Of a stretch of DNA of 42,387 bases, positions 24,771 to 32,447 are shown in pieces. Made by a program: the position numbers and the translations under genes. Position 1 is the first letter of the stretch, and every line of letters starts with the position of its first letter. Source of the stretch: an uncultured Mucispirillum sp. Lineage in GTDB: Bacteria > Chrysiogenota > Deferribacteres > Deferribacterales > Mucispirillaceae. The notes beneath the pieces are model-generated. The model did not search any database. It worked only from the letters and a program-made list of their open reading frames with translations, and was not told the DNA's origin. The stretch covers positions 1 to 42,387 of the forward strand of contig CAJUJZ010000004.1 of assembly GCA_910586745.1 (NCBI GenBank). The letters are read 5' to 3'.

Positions 24771-25931
24771 TTATTTACCTAATTCCTTAATAGTAGATAC
24801 AAATATTTCTGCACCTTTTAATAAATCTTCATCACTTATATTTAATGGCGGATAAAGACGAACAGAATTATTTCCTGCTGTAATAATTAAAAGATGATTT
24901 TTTATACATGCTTCTGCCACATCTTTTGGCTGATATGGAGTTTTAACACCTATTAAAAGACCTTCACCTTTTACTCTATATGTATCTGGAAGATTTTTAT
25001 TTAAATAATCTTTTAATAATGCACCTTTATCTTTTACTGACTGTAAAAAGCCATCTTTTGTCATTTCTTTAATAACTACTAAAGCAGCAGCACAGGCAAG
25101 TGGGTTGCCTCCAAAAGTTGAGCCGTGAGTTCCTGGAGTAAAAAGAGATGCTGCTTTTTCTACTGCCACAACAGCACCCATTGGAACACCGCTGGCAATA
25201 GATTTTGAAAGTGTCATAATATCAGGCACTACATCAAAAAGCTGATATGCAAATAATTTACCAGTTCTGCCGTAACCTGTCTGCACTTCATCTATTATCA
25301 TTAATATGTCTTTTTCATCACATATTCTGCGAACTTCTTTTAAAAACTCAATATCCACTGGCATAACGCCGCCTTCCCCTTGGAAAAGCTCCAGCATTAT
25401 TGCTGCAGTATCATTTAAAGATACAGCACTTTTAAGAGCCTCTATATCATTAAATGGTATATACTGGTTATATGCAGGCATAGGTGTAAAACCTTTTTGT
25501 ATTTTTTCCTGAGCTGTAGCCCCCATTGTTGCATAAGTTCTGCCATGAAAAGAATTATACATTGATATAATTTTATATTTTTTGCCGTGATGCACAGTAT
25601 TGCCGTAAAGGCGGGCAAGTTTTATGGCTGCTTCATTAGCTTCTGCACCAGAATTACAGAAAAACACTTTACCATTAAAGCTGTTTTTAGAAATTAAATC
25701 TGCTAATTCTTCCTGCATAGGTATTTCATAAAGATTTGATGTGTGCATAACTTTTGATGCCTGTAACGATATGGCATCTACTAATGGCTTAAAATTATGG
25801 CCTAAATTAGTAACAGAAATTCCTGATGCGAAATCAAGATATGCTTCATTATTTGATGTATAAAGTTTTGCACCGATTCCATAGGCAAATGATATTTTAA
25901 ATCTGCCGTAATTACTCATAAGAGATGACAT
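24771..25931 (-). CDS. argD: Acetylornithine aminotransferase
   Basis: A 386-residue class-III PLP aminotransferase acting on N-acetylornithine (and possibly succinyl-diaminopimelate). Visible family marks are NSGAEANEAAIKLAR, YNSFHGRTYATMGATAQEK, IIDEVQTGYGRTG and the PLP lysine in TLSKSIASGVPMGAV, followed by TFGGNPLACAAALV. The ATG at 25931 follows GGAGATATAAT. It heads the arg operon, with a good sigma-70 promoter about 40 bases upstream. Confidence 0.96.
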   Translation of the reverse strand: MSSLMSNYGRFKISFAYGIGAKLYTSNNEAYLDFASGISVTNLGHNFKPLVDAISLQASKVMHTSNLYEIPMQEELADLISKNSFNGKVFFCNSGAEANEAAIKLARLYGNTVHHGKKYKIISMYNSFHGRTYATMGATAQEKIQKGFTPMPAYNQYIPFNDIEALKSAVSLNDTAAIMLELFQGEGGVMPVDIEFLKEVRRICDEKDILMIIDEVQTGYGRTGKLFAYQLFDVVPDIMTLSKSIASGVPMGAVVAVEKAASLFTPGTHGSTFGGNPLACAAALVVIKEMTKDGFLQSVKDKGALLKDYLNKNLPDTYRVKGEGLLIGVKTPYQPKDVAEACIKNHLLIITAGNNSVRLYPPLNISDEDLLKGAEIFVSTIKELGK

Positions 25932-25969
25932 ATTATATCTCCAGTTTAATAATTCATTTTAAGATTATT

Positions 25970-25998
25970 TTTATAAACCATATTTTTAAATAAATCAA
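25970..25998 (-). promoter_or_regulatory. Promoter of argD-argF-argG-glyQ
   Basis: TTGATT (25993-25998, minus strand) and TATAAA (25970-25975) are spaced exactly 17 bases apart, about 39 bases before argD. No obvious ARG-box palindrome was seen beside it. Confidence 0.65.
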
Positions 25999-26098
25999 TG
26001 GAATATCATATTAAACAGCTTTTTTTAATAATTTTTACAGCATAAAATATAAGCATTATATATATTTTAAATTTTTTTAAAATTTTGCAAAAAATAGA

Positions 26099-26127
26099 TT
26101 GAAAATTATTTTATATCATATTATAAG
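26099..26127 (+). promoter_or_regulatory. Promoter of the IorA-like operon, nearly leaderless
   Basis: TTGAAA (26099-26104), a 17-base spacer, and TATAAG (26122-26127). The ATG at 26137 is only 9 bases beyond the -10 box, and there is no ribosome site, so the mRNA probably starts at or within a few bases of the start codon. Confidence 0.6.
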
Positions 26128-26136
26128 TATTTCTGT

Positions 26137-27447
26137 ATGGATATTAGAAATAGTAAAGAAATAATTCAAAACATTTTAGAGCGTTACAATTTTACAGCTA
26201 TTTACAGCGACAGTTGTAACAAATTTGGCATTGAAACATCTAAAAACTATGTTGATGGTAATGATGCAATAGACTTTCTGTATTCTTCTGCCACAATAGG
26301 CAGTAAATCTCTAGGCTTTTTTACAGAACTTCCATTTTTTGAAGTTACAAGGCCAACTCGTGCAGAATGTCTTTTTATTACTCAGTCGCTGCCAAAATAT
26401 ATCAGCACACCTGTGATTATAATTAAAAATGCAGAAGATATTTCTACAAGGCTTACTCTTGCATTAAAAATTTCTGTTGAACATAAAGTGCCAGTAACAG
26501 TTGTTATTACTCATAATGCATCAAATAATTATACTGATTTTGAGCGTGCTAATAATGATTTAGGCAGAATTTCACCTTACATTAGTGCTTCAACATTTAA
26601 ACAGTCTATTTCAAAAGAAGAATTAAAAGAAACTTATAATACAATTAATAATAATCTTATGCAGACTTTTTCTGCAAATACAGCAGATAATATTACACAT
26701 ATTTCTCTACAGCATAAAGGTTATTTTCCAGATTATTTTATTCCAGAAATCAAACCAGCAATTTTTAAAATGCTTAACAATAATATTGCTGCATATAAAA
26801 GTGAAAAAGATTTATTAGAAAAGTTTTTCTTTAATAATTATAATACAGAATTCTGCTTTAAAGAGCTGGAAGATAAAATATATCCACAAATTCACAATCT
26901 TTTATGCCCAGGATGTCCTTTTGTAAATATTTTTGCCCGAGGCATAGAGAAAGATACTATTATCTTCACTGATATTACCTGCAAAGGTGTTTTAGAAGCA
27001 TATCCAGAGCTTAATTACCTTACAATTGATGGTTATATGGGTATTATATCAAGTGATGTTCGTTCTTCTACTCTTTTTATAGGTCGTGCATCTTCTTATA
27101 AATCACATTATAATAACTTTATAAGCAAAAGAGGACGAGTTATCCTGTTAAATGACAGCGGTGTTTCAAAAATTAATGGTTTTTCTACAATAAGACACCC
27201 TAAAAAGCTGACTAAAACAAAAAATACATTATATCCATACAGCTGTAATAATATTAAAAAATATTCAAGAGTAAGAGTTAAACTGAATAAATGCTCATGT
27301 ATGAAAGACAATACTCCATGCAGTGTATTTGAAAAAACTTTATGCCCTGCTATATATACATCAGCTAATAGTATATTAATAGATAATACAATGTGCAACG
27401 GATGTTTAGCATGTAAAGTATTATGCAGTCAGGGAGCAGTTTCATGA
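26137..27447 (+). CDS. Divergent, shortened indolepyruvate oxidoreductase alpha (IorA)-like protein
   Basis: A 436-residue protein with the order of an IorA alpha subunit but about 150 residues shorter. An N-terminal PYR-like region contains RLTLALKISVEHKVPVTVVI. C257-PGC260P matches the CPGCP motif of IorA. The expected TPP-binding segment GDS...DN appears as IGRASSYKSHYNN...LLNDSG, so the GD of the metal/TPP site is changed. The C terminus retains a two-cluster ferredoxin pattern: KCSCMKDNTPC...KTLCPAIY, then C420-C423-C426-C430. IorA enzymes oxidise aryl-pyruvates with CoA and ferredoxin. Loss of TPP residues suggests a repurposed electron-transfer or non-catalytic protein. The next gene overlaps its stop (ATGA). 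Confidence 0.6.
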   Translation: MDIRNSKEIIQNILERYNFTAIYSDSCNKFGIETSKNYVDGNDAIDFLYSSATIGSKSLGFFTELPFFEVTRPTRAECLFITQSLPKYISTPVIIIKNAEDISTRLTLALKISVEHKVPVTVVITHNASNNYTDFERANNDLGRISPYISASTFKQSISKEELKETYNTINNNLMQTFSANTADNITHISLQHKGYFPDYFIPEIKPAIFKMLNNNIAAYKSEKDLLEKFFFNNYNTEFCFKELEDKIYPQIHNLLCPGCPFVNIFARGIEKDTIIFTDITCKGVLEAYPELNYLTIDGYMGIISSDVRSSTLFIGRASSYKSHYNNFISKRGRVILLNDSGVSKINGFSTIRHPKKLTKTKNTLYPYSCNNIKKYSRVRVKLNKCSCMKDNTPCSVFEKTLCPAIYTSANSILIDNTMCNGCLACKVLCSQGAVS

Positions 27448-27917
27448 ATTACCGCATTTTTTTAAACGGATATAGAGTTTCTACTTATGATGACTGTATA
27501 AAACTGCTTATATATAGTGCAGAACAGTCTGATTATATTGTTGAAATAGAAGGCTTTGAAAAAACTACACCATTTTCACCTTCCAAAAATTATATTCTAT
27601 TTAAAGGCAGCTCAAAAGAAATATACAGCGATATTATTATAGACTTTGATGATTTGCTTATTAATGCAAAATATGATAAGGCAATAACTATTGCACCAAG
27701 CACTCTTGAAACAGAGCCACTTCCTGATGCTGTTCATTATTGGAAGTCTATGGGTGCAGTATTTAAAATAATCAATGACTTATCACCTGCTTATGTAACT
27801 GGATATCTGCTTGAAAAAAATATGAAAAAAGAGCTGGAAGCATTTAATTCATCATTAAGCAGGCTTCCATTTGCTGTGCAGATAGCTGTAAATGAGCTTA
27901 TGACGGATATAGAATAA
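27444..27917 (+). CDS. Unknown protein, second gene of the IorA-like operon
   Basis: 157 residues from the ATG at 27444 (MNYRIFLNGYRVSTYDDCIK), which overlaps the preceding stop by ATGA; GGGAG lies upstream. No signal peptide, membrane segment or cysteine motif is visible. It sits where iorB usually follows iorA, but I see no beta-subunit nucleotide motif (GxGGQG), so that identity is not supported. Tight coupling to both neighbours suggests that the three proteins act together. Confidence 0.55.
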   Translation: MNYRIFLNGYRVSTYDDCIKLLIYSAEQSDYIVEIEGFEKTTPFSPSKNYILFKGSSKEIYSDIIIDFDDLLINAKYDKAITIAPSTLETEPLPDAVHYWKSMGAVFKIINDLSPAYVTGYLLEKNMKKELEAFNSSLSRLPFAVQIAVNELMTDIE

Positions 27918-28354
27918 TGGATGGTAAAAAAGCATACAGCACATTTAATGGTGTTATGCTTGTGTTTCTTATCATTATTGCTCTTTCACTTGCTGCTGTT
28001 ATATTTTTCACTAAATCATCAGTATTCAGCAAAGTAGATAAACATGGCTGTAATAACAGTTCAGGATATACTTTCAGCTATGCAAAAAATAAGTGCATAA
28101 AAGTATATGAAGAAGCACTGCAGTTGAATAGAACAGGCTCAAATAATCCTAATGATTTAAAAGCCTTTATAGTTTTTTCTGATGATAATAAATCTGCTGA
28201 TATGTTTCTTCCAAGCAGAATATATGCACTTCTTAATGTAAATGACAACAATACTCAGTGGCATGATAATTCATCAGCTTATATTCTTTATAATCTTCCT
28301 GAAAAACTAAGCCTTACAAAAGATAATCAAGAAATTTATTATATAAATAGATAG
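27917..28354 (+). CDS. Membrane-anchored protein with a Cys-containing periplasmic segment
   Basis: 145 residues. Residues ~13-33 form one membrane helix (VMLVFLIIIALSLAAVIFF), leaving about 110 residues probably outside. The segment GCNNSSGYTFSYAKNKCIKV resembles a short two-cysteine motif found in various exported bacterial proteins (GC..S.GY.......KC...), but I cannot name the family. The ATG overlaps the previous stop by one base (TAATG). It is the last gene of the operon and is followed by hairpin repeats. It may anchor the preceding two proteins. Confidence 0.55.
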   Translation: MDGKKAYSTFNGVMLVFLIIIALSLAAVIFFTKSSVFSKVDKHGCNNSSGYTFSYAKNKCIKVYEEALQLNRTGSNNPNDLKAFIVFSDDNKSADMFLPSRIYALLNVNDNNTQWHDNSSAYILYNLPEKLSLTKDNQEIYYINR

Positions 28355-28400
28355 TCTGTATTTTTGCATAATCCATTTTATAGTAATAAAATACCATTTA

Positions 28401-28438
28401 TGTCTCTCTGAGGCGAGAGAAATGAGCCGAAGAGTCTG
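28401..28438 (+). repeat. Dispersed hairpin repeat, variant copy
   Basis: TGTCTCTCTGAGGCGAGAG followed by GCCGAAGAGTCTG is a diverged member of the GTCATTCTGAG...GAAGAATCT family. It is flanked by CATTTAT (28394-28400) and ATAAATG (28443-28449), an inverted pair that would extend the hairpin. Confidence 0.6.
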
Positions 28439-28487
28439 GCTTATAAATGTTACATATATTGATAATATTTTAATTTATTATGAAAAA

Positions 28488-28535
28488 TAGAAATTTGTAT
28501 ATTTCAGATTCTTCGCATTCGCTCAGAATAGACAA
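28488..28535 (-). repeat. Dispersed repeat, short (48-base) copy
   Basis: It shares its first 22 and last 15 bases exactly with the 11409-11500 copy. On the minus strand the core is ATTCTGAGCGAATGCGAAG followed by AATCTG. The copies at 28401 and here are inverted relative to each other. Confidence 0.75.
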
Positions 28536-28558
28536 GCTGTATATGATAAAAAAGAACA

Positions 28559-28578
28559 GGCAGGTAAAATTACCTGCC
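28559..28578 (-). terminator. Bidirectional terminator between convergent genes
   Basis: GGCAGGTAA (28559-28567) and TTACCTGCC (28570-28578) form a perfect stem. T-rich sequence follows on both strands (CCCTTTTGTC on plus, TGTTCTTTTTT on minus), serving the three-gene operon and the lipoprotein gene. Confidence 0.85.
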
Positions 28579-28625
28579 CGCCCTTTTGTCTTTATTACTT
28601 ATTCACAATGGATAGTCAAAAGTTA

Positions 28626-29384
28626 TTATTCAGCTGGAGAAGATGGAAATGGTTTTTGAATTTCATTTGCAAGTTGTTCCGTGCTGTCACTTGCTTTTGT
28701 CATTATAACAGTAGTTACAGCATCAACAGTTAAATCTACGCCCATAGCATTTACTTTTTTACCAACAAGTGTCATATCTATCCTTAATGACCCGTCATCT
28801 TGTTTTGTTATTTTATATGGACTTTCAGGAAACTCGCTAGAAGTCTCAGAAGGTTTATTATTTGCACTGTCATAATTCCAGCCTTTTACCCCTTTACCTT
28901 CATAATTTACAAAATCACTTGTAGGATAATATTCTGTATATTGGTATTTATCAGCTGGTGCAAATTGATCCATTATCTGTCCGCCTAACTGAACCCTTGA
29001 AGTAATGCCTAACTGCCCGCTTACATTATTCATTACTACAATACCATCTAAAAGTTCAGCTGTTCCTTTAGCAGTGTTACCATCACTACCTTCAGTTGGG
29101 CATTGGTTTTTCATACCATTATTGCTGTCAATTATGTCAGGATATAATTCTTTAGCTTTGGCACAATCGTTGGATACATATAATAAATCCGCCATATTTG
29201 CTATAGTAGATGCTGATGCATCATAGTCTCTCACATTTGTTACCTGTGTTCCGAAAAAAGTTACATTATAAGTGCCGAGTAAATCAGCAGGAAAAGCTAC
29301 GCCATTGTCATCATTGGAATCAGAGCATCCCGCAATCATAAAAACATTTAAAAATACTAAAACAGTAAATAAAAACTTTTTCAT
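28626..29384 (-). CDS. Lipoprotein of unknown function with a homopolymer-containing promoter
   Basis: 252 residues starting MKKFLFTVLVFLNVFMIAGC: a lipoprotein signal with lipobox MIAGC, Cys20 as the lipidated residue. SDSNDDNG follows; Asp is not at +2, so outer-membrane sorting is plausible. The rest is soluble, with two more cysteines (NDCAKAKEL; KNQCPTEG) that might form a disulfide, and beta-rich stretches. Family not recognised. It is a single-gene unit, with a terminator at 28559-28578 and a promoter at 29411-29436 whose spacer includes C8, suggesting on/off switching of a surface protein. Confidence 0.75.
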   Translation of the reverse strand: MKKFLFTVLVFLNVFMIAGCSDSNDDNGVAFPADLLGTYNVTFFGTQVTNVRDYDASASTIANMADLLYVSNDCAKAKELYPDIIDSNNGMKNQCPTEGSDGNTAKGTAELLDGIVVMNNVSGQLGITSRVQLGGQIMDQFAPADKYQYTEYYPTSDFVNYEGKGVKGWNYDSANNKPSETSSEFPESPYKITKQDDGSLRIDMTLVGKKVNAMGVDLTVDAVTTVIMTKASDSTEQLANEIQKPFPSSPAE

Positions 29385-29410
29385 TATTAAACCCCCGTAA
29401 AATTTCTGCC

Positions 29411-29436
29411 ATTATAACGGGGGGGGATTTTGTCAA
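29411..29436 (-). promoter_or_regulatory. Promoter with a C8 tract in its spacer
   Basis: On the minus strand a perfect TTGACA (29431-29436) and a perfect TATAAT (29411-29416) are only 14 bases apart, and 8 of those bases are the C run (complement of 29419-29426). Two or three more C would give the optimal 16-17 spacing. This is the architecture of length-switched promoters such as Neisseria porA and opc. Confidence 0.75.
29419..29426 (-). repeat. Poly-C tract (C8) in the lipoprotein promoter
   Basis: Eight consecutive C on the minus strand. With the G9 in dmsA, it is one of the only two G:C runs of this length I found in the window. Confidence 0.9.
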
Positions 29437-29524
29437 GCGTTATTTATCAACACTTAACATTTAAGTGATTTTTGTTAAATTAAGATAAAAATAATACTAT
29501 TTTATGGGTATACACCGAATAATT

Positions 29525-30160
29525 TTAATATTTTAATGAAATGCTGAGTAAACCACCATTGACTGGTATTATTTGAGAATTAAGTGTATCATCTTCAAAA
29601 ATTTCATTGATAAAATTCAATACTTCATGCCTGTTGGACTGGTATTTATACGGAGTTTCTGCTTCTTCACACATTACATAACCGTATATTAATATATCAT
29701 CAAAAACAACACAGGCATTTTTATTAAGTCGCGGCTTTAAAAGCTGCCATATACCCGCATACTCTCTTTTTACTGTATCAATAAATGCAAAGTCATATTT
29801 TTCTTCAGTTGTTTTTAAAAACTGTTCTCCACGCATCTGGTAGTATGATACATTTTTATAATCTTTAAAATAATTTTGAAAAAAAAGCCCTCTTTCAAGA
29901 TTGCTGTCAACTGCTGACAATGTTGTTTTAGGAAAACCTTTTAATACAGCCATACTGGATACACCAATACCACAACCTATATCTATACTTTTTACAGGCT
30001 GTTTTATGGAAACAATATTTGTAACAGCTTGGCAGGCATTTTCTTCCAGTGATGGCACGCCCATTCTTTTAGCAGCCTGCCTTAAAATTTCATAATCAGA
30101 TTTAGAGACTAATTTATTTAAAAATTCTTCACAAATTGTTGGTGAAAAAGATACATTCAT
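29525..30160 (-). CDS. SAM-dependent O-methyltransferase-like protein
   Basis: A 211-residue class I methyltransferase. Motif I is SIDIGCGIGVSSMAVL (near residue 58), the acidic end of beta-2 is SAVDSN, YDFAFIDT is beta-4, and VVFDDILIYG is beta-5, the pattern of the family-3 (catechol-type) O-methyltransferases. The gene starts 3 bases after motE and is the last in the flagellar operon. A role in flagellar protein or small-molecule methylation is possible but unproven. No terminator is obvious after its stop. Confidence 0.82.
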   Translation of the reverse strand: MNVSFSPTICEEFLNKLVSKSDYEILRQAAKRMGVPSLEENACQAVTNIVSIKQPVKSIDIGCGIGVSSMAVLKGFPKTTLSAVDSNLERGLFFQNYFKDYKNVSYYQMRGEQFLKTTEEKYDFAFIDTVKREYAGIWQLLKPRLNKNACVVFDDILIYGYVMCEEAETPYKYQSNRHEVLNFINEIFEDDTLNSQIIPVNGGLLSISLKY

Positions 30161-30163
30161 AAA

Positions 30164-30679
30164 CTATTTCTGCTGTGTTCTTTTTTTATCATCACCAAAA
30201 ACAGGCTGATATGTAAGCCTTTCTGCCATTTTTGATGCATATTCTGGGTTTGATTTACCAAGTTCGTTTAATATTTTACCAGCCACATTTGGTGTCATTC
30301 TGCTGAAAATTGCAACAGCAGTATCTATATCCATAGTAGTAATAATATTTGCTACAGATTTTGGTTTAGATGTAGAATAAACTTTTACAAGGTTATCAAG
30401 TTCTTTATTCTGCTGCTCTCCTAATGATTTAAGCTGAGCAGCAACTTCATCTCTTATCTTTTTAATATCATTTTCCCTCGCAAGCAAATCATGCTCCATA
30501 GCATTAAGCCTTGCTTCTTTAGCATTTAAATCTGCTTCACGGATATTTAAATTTTTCTCTTTTTCTCTTAATTCTTTTAATATTGCTGTTGTATCTATTA
30601 CTTTACTATTCTGCTCCTCTGCATAAGCTGCACCAAAAGCAAATAAAAATATTAAGCATAACGCAGCTATTTTTTTCAT
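30164..30679 (-). CDS. motE: MotE-like flagellar protein (periplasmic, coiled coil)
   Basis: 171 residues. A Sec signal peptide covers residues 1-20 (ending FGAAYA). A charged coiled coil follows (~28-95: LREKEKNLNIREADLNAKEA). The C-terminal domain resembles the MgtE N-terminal fold (KPKSVANIITTMDIDTAVAI; MTPNVAGKILNELGK). This signal-coiled coil-MgtE_N order and its place after fliJ fit MotE, the chaperone of MotC first described in rhizobia, and its many homologues in flagellar operons. AAGGAG lies before the ATG. Confidence 0.82.
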   Translation of the reverse strand: MKKIAALCLIFLFAFGAAYAEEQNSKVIDTTAILKELREKEKNLNIREADLNAKEARLNAMEHDLLARENDIKKIRDEVAAQLKSLGEQQNKELDNLVKVYSTSKPKSVANIITTMDIDTAVAIFSRMTPNVAGKILNELGKSNPEYASKMAERLTYQPVFGDDKKRTQQK

Positions 30680-30693
30680 AATTCTGCTCCTTA

Positions 30694-31128
30694 TTATTCC
30701 TTATGTCCTCTTGTAATATTTATTTCGTCTATCTGCATCATTTCCTGTTTTTTTACATATTCTGCATAATCAAGCATATGCTTTGCTTTTAATTTTTCCA
30801 TTACTTTTACATCATTTAATGATTTTTTTAATACTTCCTTTTGCTTTGCCACTTCTTTTGCTGCCATCTGCACTTTTGCTTCACATAATAATAAATCATT
30901 CTGCCTTAAAGCTATATATTTATTATACATTTCTACAAAATCAAATAAGCCTTTTGCTCTATCCTGCTCCATTTCGCTGTTTTTTGCCTTTATATCTTCC
31001 ATAACAGCATTCATTTCTTCATAAGCCTGTTTTTCTTTTAACTGTAACTCAGAAAGTTTTATTTTTTCTCTTTCAAGAGCTTTTTCTCTTAACTCTAATA
31101 CTTTTTCAAGTTTAAATTTTTTATTCAT
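30694..31128 (-). CDS. fliJ: Flagellar export protein FliJ
   Basis: 144 residues, almost entirely charged alpha-helical coiled coil (KFKLEKVLELREKALEREKI), the form of FliJ, which threads the FliI hexamer and activates the export gate FlhA. Sequence identity within the family is low, so position carries much of the weight: directly after fliI, 8 bases away, and before motE. Confidence 0.87.
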   Translation of the reverse strand: MNKKFKLEKVLELREKALEREKIKLSELQLKEKQAYEEMNAVMEDIKAKNSEMEQDRAKGLFDFVEMYNKYIALRQNDLLLCEAKVQMAAKEVAKQKEVLKKSLNDVKVMEKLKAKHMLDYAEYVKKQEMMQIDEINITRGHKE

Positions 31129-31136
31129 ATTTTATT

Positions 31137-32447
31137 TTATGCTTTACCTGCTATGGATTTCATAATACCAAGTGTTTCTTCCATAGTAAACTTTTCATTT
31201 TTACCCTGCTTTAAAAAGTTGTTTACTGCATTATTTTTTGCAATCGCCTCATCAATTTTAGGATTTGAGCCTTTAGAGTATGCTCCAATATTAATTAAAT
31301 CTTCTGCTTCTCTGTATGTAGCTATCAAGTCGCGAATTTTACCTGCCATAGCAATATGTTCAGGAGTTGTAACTTCCGTCATAAGACGAGAAGCACTAAC
31401 CATAACATTAATTGCAGGGAAATGGTTTTTTGCTCCAAGACTTCTGTCTAACACAATGTGTCCGTCAATAATAGAACGGACTGTATCTGCAATAGGATCA
31501 TTCATATCATCGCCCTCAGACAGGACAGTATAAAGCCCTGTAATAGAGCCTTCCCCCTCTGTTGTGCCTGCTCTTTCTAAAAGCTTAGGCAAAAGTCCAA
31601 AAACAGAAGGTGTGTAGCCTTTTGTGGTAGGCGGCTCGCCAACAGTTAAGCCTATTTCCCTTTGAGCCATTGCAAAGCGAGTTACACTATCCATCATAAG
31701 CATAACTTCTTTGCCTTCATCTCTAAAGTATTCTGCAATTGCTGTTGCTGTAAATGCACCAAGTCTTCTCACCAAGGCAGACTGGTCACTGGTCGCAACA
31801 ACAACTACACTTCGTTTTAAGCCTTCTTCTCCTAAATCTCTTTCTATAAACTCTCTTACTTCTCTGCCCCGTTCACCAATTAATGCAATAACATTAACCT
31901 GTGCACTTGTATTTCTTGCAATCATACCTAAAAGTACACTTTTACCAACACCAGAACCTGCAAATATACCAACACGCTGTCCGCTGCCAGATGTTAAAAG
32001 TCCATCTATTGTTTTTATCCCTGTAGAGATTGGCGTTTTAATAACACGCCTTAAAAGCGGTGGCGGCGGTGCAGCACTAATTGGCACAGGGTGCACATCT
32101 ACTAATATACCTTTACCGTCCATTGGGTTTCCAAAGCCGTCTAAAACTCTCCCTAAAAGGCTTTCTCCAACAAATACTTTGTTACCGTCGCTTACTTCAC
32201 TTACAATACTGCCTGGTGCTATACCTTCATTTTCTCCATAAGGCATAAGCACTACCCTGTCATCACGAAAGCCTATAATTTCAGCATATATATCTGTGCC
32301 CATAACAGTTCTAATTGTGCAGCGGCTGCCTATACTTATTAATGGTCCGTCAGCTTCCACAACAAGACCTGCAATTTTAGTAACTCTGCCTGTAAGTGTT
32401 ATTTTAGTTTTGGGTTTGACTGCTTTCAGCAGCTGTAAGTTGCGCAT
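31137..32447 (-). CDS. fliI: Flagellum-specific ATPase FliI
   Basis: A 436-residue hexameric ATPase of the flagellar type III export apparatus, related to F1-beta. Walker A is GIFAGSGVGKSVLLGM and Walker B EVMLMMDSVTRFAMAQ. Other conserved parts are GERGREVREFIERDLG, KGYTPSVFGLLPKLLERAG and GSITGLYTVLSEGDDMNDP. The first 44 bases overlap the 3' end of fliH in another frame, which suggests translational coupling. Confidence 0.97.
   Translation of the reverse strand: MRNLQLLKAVKPKTKITLTGRVTKIAGLVVEADGPLISIGSRCTIRTVMGTDIYAEIIGFRDDRVVLMPYGENEGIAPGSIVSEVSDGNKVFVGESLLGRVLDGFGNPMDGKGILVDVHPVPISAAPPPPLLRRVIKTPISTGIKTIDGLLTSGSGQRVGIFAGSGVGKSVLLGMIARNTSAQVNVIALIGERGREVREFIERDLGEEGLKRSVVVVATSDQSALVRRLGAFTATAIAEYFRDEGKEVMLMMDSVTRFAMAQREIGLTVGEPPTTKGYTPSVFGLLPKLLERAGTTEGEGSITGLYTVLSEGDDMNDPIADTVRSIIDGHIVLDRSLGAKNHFPAINVMVSASRLMTEVTTPEHIAMAGKIRDLIATYREAEDLINIGAYSKGSNPKIDEAIAKNNAVNNFLKQGKNEKFTMEETLGIMKSIAGKA

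Noticed and set aside
27423..27443. Earlier start (MQSGSSF) for the second gene of the IorA-like operon
   Set aside because: The ATG at 27444 forms an ATGA overlap with the previous stop and has GGGAG at the right distance.
27444..27917. IorB
   Set aside because: Position fits, but the beta-subunit nucleotide motif is absent and the sequence shows no resemblance I can defend.
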